45,771 bases of DNA, from the NCBI RefSeq assembly GCF_001942495.1, contig NZ_MKZS01000001.1, positions 4,040,013-4,085,783 of the forward strand. The letters run 5' to 3'. The DNA is from Moorena bouillonii PNG (GTDB taxonomy: Bacteria > Cyanobacteriota > Cyanobacteriia > Cyanobacteriales > Coleofasciculaceae). This document shows, piece by piece, positions 1 to 9,399 of this stretch. A model generated the notes under the pieces. The model saw only the letters and a program-made list of their open reading frames with translations. It did no database searches and was not told the DNA's origin. Positions within the stretch are counted from its first letter, which is position 1, and each line of letters begins with the position of its first letter. The translations under genes and the position numbers were made by a program.

Positions 1-177
1 GGTTGAAGGTTGAGGGTTGAAGGTTGAAGGTTGAAGGTTGAAGGTTGAAGGTTGAAGGTTGAAGGTTGAAGTTTGAAGGTTGAAGGTTGAAGGTTGAAGG
101 TGGAAGGTTGAAGGTTGAAGGTTGAAGGTTGAAGTTTGAAGGTTGAAGGTTGAAGGTTGAAGGTTGAAGGTTGAAGG
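1..177. repeat. Heptamer tandem repeat GGTTGAA
   Basis: About 25 head-to-tail copies of GGTTGAA, with occasional variants (GTTTGAA, GGTGGAA, GGTTGAG). The array continues to the left edge, so its true length is unknown. Short heptamer tandem repeats of this kind are well known in filamentous cyanobacteria. The register is noncoding because no long reading frame uses it. Confidence 0.95.
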
Positions 178-516
178 TTGTTAACCCTTGGCTTCCCTTG
201 TAGGGTAGGTTGAACATGGATCAGAACTGATTGATCAAGTGAATTTTAAGATCCATTAGGCTAGGCCGTTGTTAGTTGGTCTTGGCTAACCCCATCTGCA
301 TCTGTAGTATTATGGGGGTGTGATTTCAATGGGCAAAAAAAAACTATTGTGGGCGTCATCTAATTCTGTCATCTAGTTCTATAATAATAGCAGCTAGAGG
401 ATTTATCCCACTGGTCAAAATTGTTTAAAAGCACGGGATCTGAACTACAATCACAAAATATTCATAATTTAGTCTGAATGTAAATTTGTGGACTGCATCT
501 ATTCTGATCACAGACG
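178..516. other. Intergenic region upstream of polysaccharide genes
   Basis: About 340 bases without a gene. It is AT-rich near the end and probably holds the promoter for the gene starting at 517, but no convincing -35/-10 pair or operator was identified. Confidence 0.5.
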
Positions 517-1983
517 ATGACAGAATCTTCAATTCCGATTCGAGCCTTACCAAAAGCACGCCAACGTTCTCGACCCAATGGGTTGAAATGGTTTTCCTAC
601 ATAAGTTTGGGGATTTTGAGTAATGCTGCTATTTTGGGTTTAGCTTTTTTTGTGCTCGAGCAAATCCCTCCAACTTACACCAGTAAGGCAGCAGCAATTA
701 TACCTGGTGTGGGTTCTCAAGGATCTGTTCAACTCCCTGGAGTCGGTCAAGCTTCCTCCAATCCAGGTGAGAAGTCTCCTTACGGATATCTTTTAAAGGT
801 AGATCCACGAGAAAACTACCAGTATATCGCCATGAGTGACGTCGTATTAACTGAAGCTGCTGCTGCTGTTAATACCTCAGTCAAAGATTTTGAAGAGTTT
901 GCCAAGCCAAGGGTTTCTTTGGATAGAGGTACCACTATCATAGAATTTGAAGTGGATGGCAAAAGCAAACTGGAAGCTCAGCGAAATACTCGGGCTTTTT
1001 ATCAAGCCTTAGTCAAGCGGATTGATTACTTAAGAGCAGAAGAATCAGCTCGTCAGGATAACAAGACGTTGTTAGCGTTAGACTCTGCTAATAGTAACTT
1101 AAAAAAAGCCCAAACAAAGCTTTCTCAATTCAAAAAGAATTCACCGCTCAAAATTTCTGAACAAATCAAGAACCTTTCAGAAGAAGTAGAGAGCTTGCGA
1201 GTGGAGCGTGCTAATTTATTGGCTCAGCAGCAAGCGGCTACCTCTGGATTAAGGCAGCTAGAAGCTAACCTAAGGTTGTCAACTGACCAAGCAGCCGATG
1301 CTCTGATGCTTCAGGATGATGAAGTCTTTAAAAAGCTTTGGCAAAACTATAGCGATATCAGCGCTAACCTAACGATACTCAATACTCAATGGACACCAAA
1401 TAGCCCTCAGGTGATTAATCTCAAAGCTAAGAAGCAAGCGGCGCTTGAGGCATTACTTGCTCGTAGCCAACAGCTATTGGGCAAGCGGATGGATCTTCAA
1501 CGTTTGGATAATCTCAATTTAGGCTTAGATGCCCAGACAGGTCGAGCAAATCTGGCACAAGTGTTAATTAACCAGAGAGCTCAACAACAGGGACTAACCG
1601 GTCAAGTTAACACCTTGGCAGAACAAATTGCTCAGCTAGAGTCTAGACTTCAGACCTTGATTCAGGAGCAGTTAACCCTGGCTGAGCTTGAGCGAGAAGT
1701 GCAAATTTCTGAAGCTATATTTACGGCCAAGTCGGCTCAGTTAAACGTGAATAAATCGGATCATGCTACTGCTTATCCAACCCTGCAATTGTTAGTAGAG
1801 CCGAACTTACCGAAAGAACCTGTTGGTAATACCAAAAAAACGGTGATCCTCGGAGCTGTGGCCCTTTGCCTTTTAATGACAACTGGCCTGGTTATCCTGG
1901 CCTGGGAAAAACCCAGTTCTAAAACAGACGCTCCCAAAGATTCCACTAAAGATTCCACTCCGGTCCTTCAACCCGAGTCTTAA
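517..1983 (+). CDS. Wzz/GumC-like polysaccharide chain-length or export protein
   Basis: A 488-residue inner-membrane protein of the polysaccharide co-polymerase type, which controls the chain length and export of surface polysaccharide. One membrane segment lies at about residues 27-47 and a second at about 442-464. Between them is a large periplasmic part with long Gln/Leu/Ala-rich coiled coils (about 170-260 and 330-410). This N- and C-terminal membrane arrangement is typical of Wzz/GumC proteins. There is no C-terminal tyrosine kinase domain, so any kinase would be a separate protein. The polar Lys/Asp/Ser-rich tail after the second membrane segment is short. The following flippase and sulfotransferase genes support a role in exopolysaccharide assembly. 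Family assignment is firm; the specific polymer is unknown. Confidence 0.85.
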   Translation: MTESSIPIRALPKARQRSRPNGLKWFSYISLGILSNAAILGLAFFVLEQIPPTYTSKAAAIIPGVGSQGSVQLPGVGQASSNPGEKSPYGYLLKVDPRENYQYIAMSDVVLTEAAAAVNTSVKDFEEFAKPRVSLDRGTTIIEFEVDGKSKLEAQRNTRAFYQALVKRIDYLRAEESARQDNKTLLALDSANSNLKKAQTKLSQFKKNSPLKISEQIKNLSEEVESLRVERANLLAQQQAATSGLRQLEANLRLSTDQAADALMLQDDEVFKKLWQNYSDISANLTILNTQWTPNSPQVINLKAKKQAALEALLARSQQLLGKRMDLQRLDNLNLGLDAQTGRANLAQVLINQRAQQQGLTGQVNTLAEQIAQLESRLQTLIQEQLTLAELEREVQISEAIFTAKSAQLNVNKSDHATAYPTLQLLVEPNLPKEPVGNTKKTVILGAVALCLLMTTGLVILAWEKPSSKTDAPKDSTKDSTPVLQPES

Positions 1984-2121
1984 ACTAGTAAATTCAAAAG
2001 CACCAACAATTTGGATCTACCAACAATTTCGTAATTGTTGGAAACTACTAGCACGGACAATCCAATTGGGAAAAACTCCAACTCTGCTAGCTTAATCAGG
2101 TCTAGGCAGTAAGTAATAGTA

Positions 2122-3465
2122 ATGAACCTATCCAACCGTATAATCAAAGGGTGGAAATCTCCCACGCTGCGAGTGATGTCTCTGACCTTCTTCGGTATGC
2201 TACTGGCGTGGGTTGCAGACATCTTGATGGCGGCGAAACTGGGGACTAGTCAAACCACAGATGCCTTGATTGTTGCCCTGAGCTTACCGCGACTAATTGA
2301 TACCGTGAGCCGGGAGGGAACCAGACAAAGCTTGGTTCCAATGTTCATGGAGCGCCGAGATGCTCTGAGTCTCAGGGAATATCATCGCTTGGTCAGTGGC
2401 ATTGTCAACTTAGCTTTAGTACTCGGTGTTAGTCTTACTATTCTGTTGGAAATTCTAGCGCCATTGATTATAACTGGGTTAGCCCCAGGATTTTCCCCAG
2501 AGGGTAGAGCACAAGCAACGTTTTTATTTCGGGTCTGTGCGCCAATGGTTTTGTTTGCTCCTGGGATTGCGGTCTTTAGTGTAATCCTCAACAGCCAAAG
2601 GCGCTTTAGTGCGGTAGCTCTGCGGAATGCGATCGCACCAGGTTTCGTAGTGGCTGCCATTGGGTTGGCATGGCATCAGTCTAGTATTGCTCTGTGGATA
2701 GCGTACGCTTATACCTTGGGATTTGGTGGATTCTTTGTGCTGGTATTTCTAGATGCTTTTAAAGCGGGACACCAGCATCAATGGTTGGCCTGGGCTGGCA
2801 AAGATGACCTCCTGCGTCTGTGGCAAGCAGGTTCTTTACCCACTATCGGTTTTGTTATTAAGCTCGCATCTAATCTAGTCAAGAGCCAGATGCTGCCTTC
2901 CTTAGTAGCAGTTGGTGGGGTGTCCACATTCTACTTTGCGATTCGGATCGTCTCCGCTGCTCAAACGATTATTGGTGTCAGTATTGCTACAACCAGCTTG
3001 CCTGCCATGACAGAGCATGACTTAGCTGGGCATAAATCCCGGTTGGGATCGGCTTTGCGCAAAAACCTGACCAAAACCCTATTAGTAAGCTTACCTGCAG
3101 TACTTTTCATTGTGGTATCCCATGGGGAAATCATTCGTTTGCTATACGGACACGGTTCTTTTGAAGCTACCTCTATTGATCAGACCTCTCAAGTCTTCTT
3201 TTGGTTAGGGCTGTCGTTGGCATTTATTTCTCTAATCCCCGTGCTTGAAGCTGGCTTGTATGCTCAGAGAGCTTATGGTTTGGTTGTCTGGAGTATGGTG
3301 ACCATGGCATTTGTAGGGGTTGCTCTGAGTTGGTTATTTTGGCAAGTTTGGGGATTGATTGGTATTGCTATGAGTTGGCCTGTTATGGCTATTATCTATG
3401 TGATACTCATCATCTATCTACTCCATCAAAAGGGTGTTTCGGTGCTCAAAAACCATCCTAGTTAA
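2122..3465 (+). CDS. MurJ/MviN-family lipid-linked polysaccharide flippase
   Basis: A 447-residue polytopic membrane protein with about 12-14 predicted helices. It has the MOP-superfamily MurJ/MviN look: an N-terminal segment with DILMAAKLGTSQTTDALIVA, then SREGTRQSLVPMF. Such proteins flip undecaprenyl-linked oligosaccharides across the inner membrane. It sits between a Wzz/GumC-like gene and a sulfotransferase, so a Wzx-like role in exopolysaccharide export is more likely than peptidoglycan lipid II transport, although sequence alone cannot separate these. It is a little short for a true MurJ (about 510 residues). It ends 18 bases before the sulfotransferase start, suggesting co-transcription. 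Confidence 0.82.
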   Translation: MNLSNRIIKGWKSPTLRVMSLTFFGMLLAWVADILMAAKLGTSQTTDALIVALSLPRLIDTVSREGTRQSLVPMFMERRDALSLREYHRLVSGIVNLALVLGVSLTILLEILAPLIITGLAPGFSPEGRAQATFLFRVCAPMVLFAPGIAVFSVILNSQRRFSAVALRNAIAPGFVVAAIGLAWHQSSIALWIAYAYTLGFGGFFVLVFLDAFKAGHQHQWLAWAGKDDLLRLWQAGSLPTIGFVIKLASNLVKSQMLPSLVAVGGVSTFYFAIRIVSAAQTIIGVSIATTSLPAMTEHDLAGHKSRLGSALRKNLTKTLLVSLPAVLFIVVSHGEIIRLLYGHGSFEATSIDQTSQVFFWLGLSLAFISLIPVLEAGLYAQRAYGLVVWSMVTMAFVGVALSWLFWQVWGLIGIAMSWPVMAIIYVILIIYLLHQKGVSVLKNHPS

Positions 3466-3483
3466 TGAGGAGTAATAAACTCT

Positions 3484-4428
3484 ATGAATAGTTCAAGGGT
3501 GAAACAGCACTCTTACTTAATTATTGGAGGCACAACAAAAGCGGCAACAACATCATTATTTTATTATCTAGCTGATCATCCTGAAGTTTGTACATCTAAC
3601 CTCAAAGAAATTCGCTTCTTTTTGGATCAAGATTATCCAGAAGCTTCTAACTATCGATATGAAGATGGTCTAGAAAAATATGATGATATTTTCTGTTCTG
3701 CTCAGTGTTACCATGTCGAAAAAATTCGCATGGAGGCAACACCAGACTATCTTTACTCATCAGGGACACCCCTTAAAATCAAAGAATCTATACCAAATGT
3801 GAAACTTATTTTTATCCTACGGGAACCGGTTTCTCGCTTAATTTCTTGGTATAAGTTTGCTAAACAAAAAGAGTATCTTCCTCAAGATATCAGCTTTGAT
3901 AACTATGTTGACAAGCAATTAATTAATGATAATTTTGATCACGAAAATACCTATACCTATATGCGTTCCCTTGAGCAAGGGCGTTATTCTGTCTACTTAA
4001 AGCCTTACTTTGAGTTATTCGGATCCGATAGAATTTATGTTAATTTTTATGAAGAACTATCCCCTAATCCCAAATCTGTGCTTGAAAAAATCTGTGGATT
4101 TGCAGAAATTGATCCAACCTTCTATGGGGATTATCTATTTAAAGTGTATAATCCCAGCAAGGCAGTAAAAAATTGGTGGTTTCACCGGAATTATGAGCAG
4201 TTTTTAAAGTCGATGCGTCAATATACTCAAAACAAACCCATCCACAAAGTTTTGAGGAAAATTCGACGAGCTCTGGATCCGATATATTTACGCCTTAATG
4301 TGCAGCCTCAGGAAAAGGTGTCAATTTCACCAGCTATCAAAAATGCTCTTACTAAGTATTATAAACAGGAAGTTACAGCATTGGAAGAACTACTTGGTCG
4401 CTCAGTTCCATGGGAGTCATGGAATTAA
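3484..4428 (+). CDS. Sulfotransferase (PAPS-dependent)
   Basis: A 314-residue soluble sulfotransferase that would move sulfate from PAPS to an acceptor, probably a sugar or lipid-linked polysaccharide. The 5'-phosphosulfate loop is seen at residues 12-24 ([14 protein letters not shown]), where the usual Lys follows the GGT run. The 3'-phosphate motif is [20 protein letters not shown] near residue 110. GAGGAG at 3467-3472 lies 11 bases before the ATG. It follows the flippase gene by 18 bases, so the three genes likely form an operon for a sulfated surface polymer. A sulfotransferase acting on secondary metabolites is a possible alternative. AT content is higher than in the two upstream genes. 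Confidence 0.85.
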   Translation: MNSSRVKQHSYLIIGGTTKAATTSLFYYLADHPEVCTSNLKEIRFFLDQDYPEASNYRYEDGLEKYDDIFCSAQCYHVEKIRMEATPDYLYSSGTPLKIKESIPNVKLIFILREPVSRLISWYKFAKQKEYLPQDISFDNYVDKQLINDNFDHENTYTYMRSLEQGRYSVYLKPYFELFGSDRIYVNFYEELSPNPKSVLEKICGFAEIDPTFYGDYLFKVYNPSKAVKNWWFHRNYEQFLKSMRQYTQNKPIHKVLRKIRRALDPIYLRLNVQPQEKVSISPAIKNALTKYYKQEVTALEELLGRSVPWESWN

Positions 4429-4526
4429 TTTATAAAAAAACAATAACAAAGAACACTAAGGAAACAACGGAACAGGATATGATCAAACTCATGAGAGAAG
4501 AACACTCATTGAGGAGAATATCGATT

Positions 4527-4688
4527 ATGAAATATGTCTGTACCGCTTGCGGCTATGTATATGACCCAGAGGTAGGGGATCCAGATAGCGGCATTGCGCC
4601 GGGAACACCCTTTGAAGATATTCCAGATGACTGGGTATGTCCGGTTTGTGGAGTCGGCAAAGAAGATTTTGAACCGGAAGAAGAGTAA
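4527..4688 (+). CDS. Rubredoxin
   Basis: A 53-residue iron-binding electron-transfer protein. Two CxxC knuckles (Cys5/Cys8 and Cys38/Cys41), with the aromatic and proline-rich core around [21 protein letters not shown], are diagnostic. The start at 4527 is preferred over a longer in-frame extension because GAGGAG at 4511-4516 is well placed and the family begins with MxxYxCxxCGY. There is no C-terminal membrane anchor, so this is not the RubA protein of photosystem II assembly, which carries a hydrophobic tail. A strong terminator follows. Redox partners are not encoded nearby. Confidence 0.93.
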   Translation: MKYVCTACGYVYDPEVGDPDSGIAPGTPFEDIPDDWVCPVCGVGKEDFEPEEE

Positions 4689-4706
4689 GATTTATATTAT
4701 CGTAAT

Positions 4707-4730
4707 CGGTGGCACTGCCACCGTTTTTTT
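4707..4730 (+). terminator. Rho-independent terminator after rubredoxin
   Basis: Perfect 7-bp stem CGGTGGC/GCCACCG (4707-4713 with 4717-4723), loop ACT, followed by seven T. It lies 18 bases after the rubredoxin stop codon and ends that transcription unit before the convergent helicase gene. Confidence 0.93.
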
Positions 4731-4790
4731 GATCAAAAATCGTGGAAGGCAAGAACAACCGGTCTCTTAGCAAAATCGCATTCTTGGGAA

Positions 4791-6296
4791 TTAGCAATCT
4801 GATACTCCATAGCGCTGCTGAATTTCCAGCAATTTTACCCTGGCCTCCCCAGCATTATCGGCCAACTCAGCAAACTCCACAAATCGCTTCAATTCCTTTT
4901 TCAACAAACTCCGTTCCACTTCCCAAGTTTCCCGTCCCAAATCTGGGGGCAAAACAATCATGTCAAATAACGTTGCCCGTTCTTTACCTGGGTGCGGTCG
5001 CAACACTCGCCCGCGCCGCTGAATAAATTGGCGGGGATTGCTACTACTTGCCAGAATTACCGCAGTTTCAATGGATGGAATATCCACCCCTTCATCTAAA
5101 CATCGAATTGCTACTAACCCCTGCAACTCCCCCCGTTCAAATTGACGACGTAATTCCTCCCGTTCTGCCAACGGTGTCTGAGCAGTGTACGTGTTGACCC
5201 GATACCCCAGTTGAGAACCTAGTAACTGGGTTACTGCTGCTAACTGACGGTTGCTTTCATTACTCACTTGCCCATCTACCGAACCATCCCCACAATAAAA
5301 CAAGGTATGGTAGGTGTTCAGACGCTTAACCATTAACCGCTGCAACGCCCTTAACTTGTTTGCAGCGGCCCCAACTAAGCGAGCTCGTTGCATCAATAAC
5401 GATGTTAACGTAGTGTCATTTTCTATATCGTCTGCTTCCCCTAATGCCCAACCAATCCGTTGAGTTAATTTAGCATAGGCAATATTTTCCGCCTCTGTTA
5501 ATTCTACGAACACCGGATAGTAGAGGTAACGCACTAGCGCTCCTTGGCGAATCGCATCGGCTAAGGTCAGTTCTGGTTGTAATACTGAACCAAAATAGTC
5601 AAACAAGGCTTCTGTGCCAGCTTCATCAAAATACCGTTCCGGTGTAGCTGACAGAGCAAGGCGCAGTCCAATGTTACGGGGTAAACTCTTTTCGATGCGG
5701 GTAGTCCCCAAATTATGGGCTTCATCTCCCACTATCAGGGTTTTATCAGGAAAATACTTCAGCTGAGACTGGAAACCATCCTTAATCAGGGTAGAATTGG
5801 TAGTTATTAAGGTAATAAAGGATTGTTTCCCAACCTGGAGGTTGTATAGCTGGGCAGACAGTTTACTTTGCCAGCTGTAGACACTCTCGAAGGCTAAGAT
5901 CGGTTCTAGATTAAAGTGTTCGCATTCTCTTGCCCACTGGGTGACCAAGTGGCGGTAAGGGCAAACCACCAGCAACACCTGTAAGCCGATTTTTTGATAC
6001 AGTTCCGTTGCGATCGCTAAAGCAGTAATCGTTTTACCACTACCCGTTGCCATTTTCAGGGTTCCTCGTCCCCGATGAGCAAACCAATTGGCCACCGCTT
6101 GCCGCTGATACTGCCGCAACTGAATATCCGCTGGTATCCTAGGACATCCCTTGGGTAAGTTAGTCTCAAAGGAGATGGGTAATTGGTAAGCTCCTCCCGA
6201 TTCAGCTACTTTGATATTACGGGAGGGCTGATAGTATCCTCCTGCTAAACTTCCCCAGTTTCCTGATAGCACGAATGGGAATTTCTTGTTCCTCAT
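4791..6296 (-). CDS. SF2 DEAD/DEAH-box helicase family protein
   Basis: A 501-residue ATP-dependent helicase or translocase with the XPB/Res-like core. Motif Q/I: LRQYQRQAVANW then MATGSGKT at about 82-89. Motif II: DEAH at 191-194. Motif III: LSATPE at about 215-220. The C-terminal RecA lobe ends with the motif VI arginine-finger string FIQRRGRVLRPH near residue 437. The N-terminal 50 residues have no recognised domain. No nuclease or methylase partner is adjacent, so assignment to a defence system cannot be made from context. The gene is convergent with rubredoxin and lies on the same strand as fraD, 149 bases away, across a spacer made of short AT-rich imperfect repeats (TTGGTATTT-like). 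Confidence 0.88.
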   Translation of the reverse strand: MRNKKFPFVLSGNWGSLAGGYYQPSRNIKVAESGGAYQLPISFETNLPKGCPRIPADIQLRQYQRQAVANWFAHRGRGTLKMATGSGKTITALAIATELYQKIGLQVLLVVCPYRHLVTQWARECEHFNLEPILAFESVYSWQSKLSAQLYNLQVGKQSFITLITTNSTLIKDGFQSQLKYFPDKTLIVGDEAHNLGTTRIEKSLPRNIGLRLALSATPERYFDEAGTEALFDYFGSVLQPELTLADAIRQGALVRYLYYPVFVELTEAENIAYAKLTQRIGWALGEADDIENDTTLTSLLMQRARLVGAAANKLRALQRLMVKRLNTYHTLFYCGDGSVDGQVSNESNRQLAAVTQLLGSQLGYRVNTYTAQTPLAEREELRRQFERGELQGLVAIRCLDEGVDIPSIETAVILASSSNPRQFIQRRGRVLRPHPGKERATLFDMIVLPPDLGRETWEVERSLLKKELKRFVEFAELADNAGEARVKLLEIQQRYGVSDC

Positions 6297-6445
6297 TGGT
6301 CATTGGTCATTTGGTATTTGTTAATTGGTATTTATTAGTTTTTATTGGCTATTTTTTATTTAGTATTTGCTGTTTTTTATTGGCTATTTACTACTTGCTA
6401 TTTTCTAGTTTCCTGGATGCAAGCAAGTCTTTTTCATTTTCTTTT

Positions 6446-7528
6446 TTACCGTTTTCCTTGGTCAGCAAACACCTCAATTTCCCCTGCCCTAGAGGGTTGG
6501 CATTGCACATTACCAATTGGTTGAGAACCTAACCCGGATAGCCCATCCACCTGCTTAATGCGACAAGACTTGGTGAAGGAATAAGAGTCAGGTTTGGTGT
6601 CAGGATTTGAACGGGGGCCGTTCCAATTGGCCTGCAAGTCTAAGTTATAGTCAGACCCAGACTCCCTGGATGAAAATTTATAGGTCACTTTCCATAGAGG
6701 ATCTTCAGCAACCGGTGAGTTTTGCTTAGCTTGATATTCAATCCCCTTCAGCAATTTTTTGTGATTTACTTTAAGCAGGGATTTCTCAACCTCTGACCAA
6801 GATTTTTCATTCAACTCTTCTTTCAATTGAACTTCCATCCCCTCTAAGATCGATACACCTCTAGATAGGACAGTGACTTGGGCAGAGGGCAATTTCCACA
6901 CAAAGGAACTATGGATAAAATCATCACTCAGTAAGCTAGGATATTGCACTAGCCAATTTTGAATCACAAAATAAAACTGTATCCAGCAGCTAATCAGGAG
7001 TTGGCTACCGAATAATATAACTAGATATTGACGTTCTGCTGGGGACGGTTTTTTTACCTTAAATTCTACTGCTAAAATATAGGGTAAAGCCGCAATTATT
7101 GCTGATATCAATGGCAAACTAATGAACGTCAAGGATGATAATTCCCCTGAGTCGATGCCTAATAAATAGGTACTGATACCATCAATTCTGAGCTGGTATT
7201 CTCCAACGTTCCAACTGATTCCGAATAGATAAATACTAGTTAATGCGCCAGTAATCCAGGCACCTAGGGGCAAGCTCTTCTTGGCAATTCTTAGCTTAGC
7301 CGCCGCTGCTGTTACCCAGTAGACAAATAAAATAAAGAAAATACCACCACAGCTTGCTATCAGCCGTTGTACAAATCCAGTGGCTAACCCTGCCATTACA
7401 TAGGAAAACACAGTTAGCCACATTATAGCCTGCCAGGAAAATGCCTTGGGAGGTTTCAGTACCTTTACCACCCAGTCTACCACTGCTAAGCCAATGACAA
7501 ATTCGAAGAAGGATGTGAAAAATTTCAC
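6446..7528 (-). CDS. fraD: Septal protein FraD (filament integrity)
   Basis: A 360-residue membrane protein resembling cyanobacterial FraD, which localises at septa and is needed for septal junctions (nanopores), cell-cell communication and filament integrity. Visible are several N-terminal membrane helices (residues about 5-160), then one near LLISCWIQFYFVIQNW (about 172-188), and a periplasmic C-terminal domain beginning with QYPSLLSDDF and rich in Trp/Ser. The start codon is GTG at 7528, 8 bases after the fraC stop, so the two are co-transcribed. Similarity is recalled from family knowledge, not computed. The usual third gene fraE (ABC-type permease) is absent: the next gene downstream is a helicase. 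Confidence 0.75.
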   Translation of the reverse strand: MKFFTSFFEFVIGLAVVDWVVKVLKPPKAFSWQAIMWLTVFSYVMAGLATGFVQRLIASCGGIFFILFVYWVTAAAAKLRIAKKSLPLGAWITGALTSIYLFGISWNVGEYQLRIDGISTYLLGIDSGELSSLTFISLPLISAIIAALPYILAVEFKVKKPSPAERQYLVILFGSQLLISCWIQFYFVIQNWLVQYPSLLSDDFIHSSFVWKLPSAQVTVLSRGVSILEGMEVQLKEELNEKSWSEVEKSLLKVNHKKLLKGIEYQAKQNSPVAEDPLWKVTYKFSSRESGSDYNLDLQANWNGPRSNPDTKPDSYSFTKSCRIKQVDGLSGLGSQPIGNVQCQPSRAGEIEVFADQGKR

Positions 7529-7536
7529 GACGCTAG

Positions 7537-8097
7537 TTATCCACTAATGGGGTTGACATAAAGGAAACGCAGAAACAAAAGCAGTAAGATAGCGCTATAG
7601 CTACAGGAATTAGCAATGAGGACGACCATAGCTCGATTTTCCCCACCCGATCCTCTCTGACCAGAGCGCCTAAAGGATAATGATTTTTCCTCATCAGAAG
7701 CCGATTTGGAACCAGTTGCCTGATCTTCAGCTAGTTCTAAAAAGATTTTGAGTAACCTCAGCCCTGCCAGCTTAATAATAAAGGAAATAAAGAAAATTGC
7801 GATCACACTGATAGCGATAAGAGCATAAAAATTGTCTGGCTTATCCTCTGAAAAGTGATCGAAAAAGATATAACTAATCATCTGGCCTTGAAATGCCGCA
7901 GGGAGTTGGTCGTGAAGGGCAAAAAAACACCACCAACCTACAATGGTGGAAAGTAGATTAATCGATGCTGCTTGCTGCATGCTGGTTTTGCGGTTGAGTT
8001 TTAGCCCTCGTTGTAAGACTACCCCTTCCACCGCAATTACCACCAGCAGGAAGAGAATTTGAAACACGACCGTCTGTAGGGGCCATACAGGTGCCAT
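7537..8097 (-). CDS. fraC: Filament integrity protein FraC
   Basis: A 186-residue membrane protein with the FraC layout: an N-terminal helix (LQTVVFQILFLLVVIAVEG), the conserved amphipathic stretch LQRGLKLNRKTSMQQAASIN and two or three further helices, with a polar serine-rich loop at about 125-155. FraC locates FraD at the septum in heterocystous cyanobacteria, and homologues occur in other filamentous species. Its stop is 8 bases before fraD. The upstream neighbour, only 62 bases away on the same strand, is a tnpB gene, so the native promoter region has probably been displaced by the transposable element. Confidence 0.75.
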   Translation of the reverse strand: MAPVWPLQTVVFQILFLLVVIAVEGVVLQRGLKLNRKTSMQQAASINLLSTIVGWWCFFALHDQLPAAFQGQMISYIFFDHFSEDKPDNFYALIAISVIAIFFISFIIKLAGLRLLKIFLELAEDQATGSKSASDEEKSLSFRRSGQRGSGGENRAMVVLIANSCSYSAILLLLFLRFLYVNPISG

Positions 8098-8230
8098 AAT
8101 TTTAGGTTTGCTGCTCCATAAAACTTATACAAAACTCGCGCTTAGCTCGTTAAAGCTGTTTACTTCCTGCTTCTTCCGGAACTGTCGGCAGCACTCCGTC
8201 CACAGGCAGACACCGTAGAGCCTACGGCGT
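8098..8230 (-). ncRNA. Possible TnpB guide RNA (reRNA) and element right end
   Basis: In this family the guide RNA covers the end of tnpB and runs to the transposon right end, with the guide taken from flanking DNA. Here a hairpin (CCGTAG with CTACGG, about 8211-8225) lies within the tnpB end and only 62 bases separate tnpB from fraC. The guide would therefore match DNA at the start of fraC. The exact boundary was not resolved. Confidence 0.35.
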
Positions 8231-9284
8231 TTCTCAAATTAATTGCTGCGTTTAAATCTCTGTCGAGACTTAACCCGCACTCAGGACAGTTATAAGTCCT
8301 GATTTTCAGTGGCATCTTTTGACGATGCCCACAGCTTGAACACAGTTGAGATGATGGGTAAAATCTGTCAACCATGACTAACTGTGAGCCATACCATTGA
8401 CATTTGTATTCAAGCTGTCTCTTGAACTCGTAAAACCCTTGGTCAGCCATAGAGGCAGCTAGCCTATGATTAGCCATCATTCCAGATACATTTAAGTCTT
8501 CAATCACTACCGTGCCGTGGTTCTTAGCTAAATAAGTAGTGAGTTGGTTTAATGTATTTTTGCGGATATTAGCTACTTTTTGATGTTTCTTACCTAGTCG
8601 ATTGACTGCCTTGTACCAATTGTTTGAACCTTTAATTTTTCTCGATAGGTCACGCTGGCATCTGACTAGTTGCTTCTGGGCTTGACCATAGGGCTTAGAA
8701 CCTGGGAACACAATGCCAGTACTGAGTACAGCTAATTCCTTGATTCCTAAATCTACCCCTACCACATCTTTTAATTTGGGGGTCGCTAATGGTTCGTGTT
8801 CATAATGACAACTCACATACCAACCGTCAGCTTGCCTAGAAATAGTTATTTTCTTGGTCGTTATCTCTGGTAATGGCTCATAAGTTCTCACCCAACCTAA
8901 CTTGGGTAACTTATGTCTTATGCCTGATAAATTAATCGACTTACCAGAGTTGTCAATCGTAAAACTGTCATTTCTCCCTTTCTTTTTGAATTTTGGATAT
9001 CCTCCTAGCCCCTTGAAGAAACGTTTATAGGCAACGCCTAGGGCAATAAAAGCATATTGATAGACTTTAGAGGATAGTTCATTCATCCAAGGGTACTGGG
9101 GTTTGACATGGTTGGTAAAAAGCTTCCTCAGCTTACTTGCTGATGGTTTTAGACCTTCTGAGTAAGCTTGCTGCCATAAAGCCAGTCCCCAGTTATAAAC
9201 CCACCGAGAATAGCCAGCGTGTTTAGCCATCAAAGTTTTTTGCTGATTATTCAGTTTTAGTTTGGTCTTGATAGCTTTGTGCAT
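8160..9284 (-). CDS. tnpB: RNA-guided endonuclease TnpB (IS200/IS605 family)
   Basis: A 374-residue TnpB, apparently intact. Such proteins use a guide RNA from the transposon right end to cut DNA next to a TAM. The RuvC catalytic residues are visible: Asp178 in GVDLGIKEL, Glu262 in VVIEDLNVSG and Asp343 in DRDLNAAINL. The zinc ribbon is CSSCGH (Cys315/318) with CPEC (Cys333/336). The N-terminal helical part (MHKAIKTKLKLNNQQKTLMA) is typical. No tnpA is present, so the element cannot move itself. The 3' end of the gene contains a CCGTAG/CTACGG stem, consistent with a guide RNA overlapping the coding end. Confidence 0.95.
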   Translation of the reverse strand: MHKAIKTKLKLNNQQKTLMAKHAGYSRWVYNWGLALWQQAYSEGLKPSASKLRKLFTNHVKPQYPWMNELSSKVYQYAFIALGVAYKRFFKGLGGYPKFKKKGRNDSFTIDNSGKSINLSGIRHKLPKLGWVRTYEPLPEITTKKITISRQADGWYVSCHYEHEPLATPKLKDVVGVDLGIKELAVLSTGIVFPGSKPYGQAQKQLVRCQRDLSRKIKGSNNWYKAVNRLGKKHQKVANIRKNTLNQLTTYLAKNHGTVVIEDLNVSGMMANHRLAASMADQGFYEFKRQLEYKCQWYGSQLVMVDRFYPSSQLCSSCGHRQKMPLKIRTYNCPECGLSLDRDLNAAINLRNAVGSTVSACGRSAADSSGRSRK

Positions 9285-9399
9285 GTTTAATCACCCTTAG
9301 TGATGTTTTTCGTGTTTTTGTTGCCACTCCAACGTAAGAATTTGCATTAAAAACCCTTTGAGCCACATTTTACCTGCACGATTCGGTGAAACTTGGTTT

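Noticed and set aside
4410-4526. N-terminal extension of rubredoxin
   Set aside because: It overlaps the sulfotransferase end, has no homology and is preceded by no ribosome site, unlike ATG 4527.
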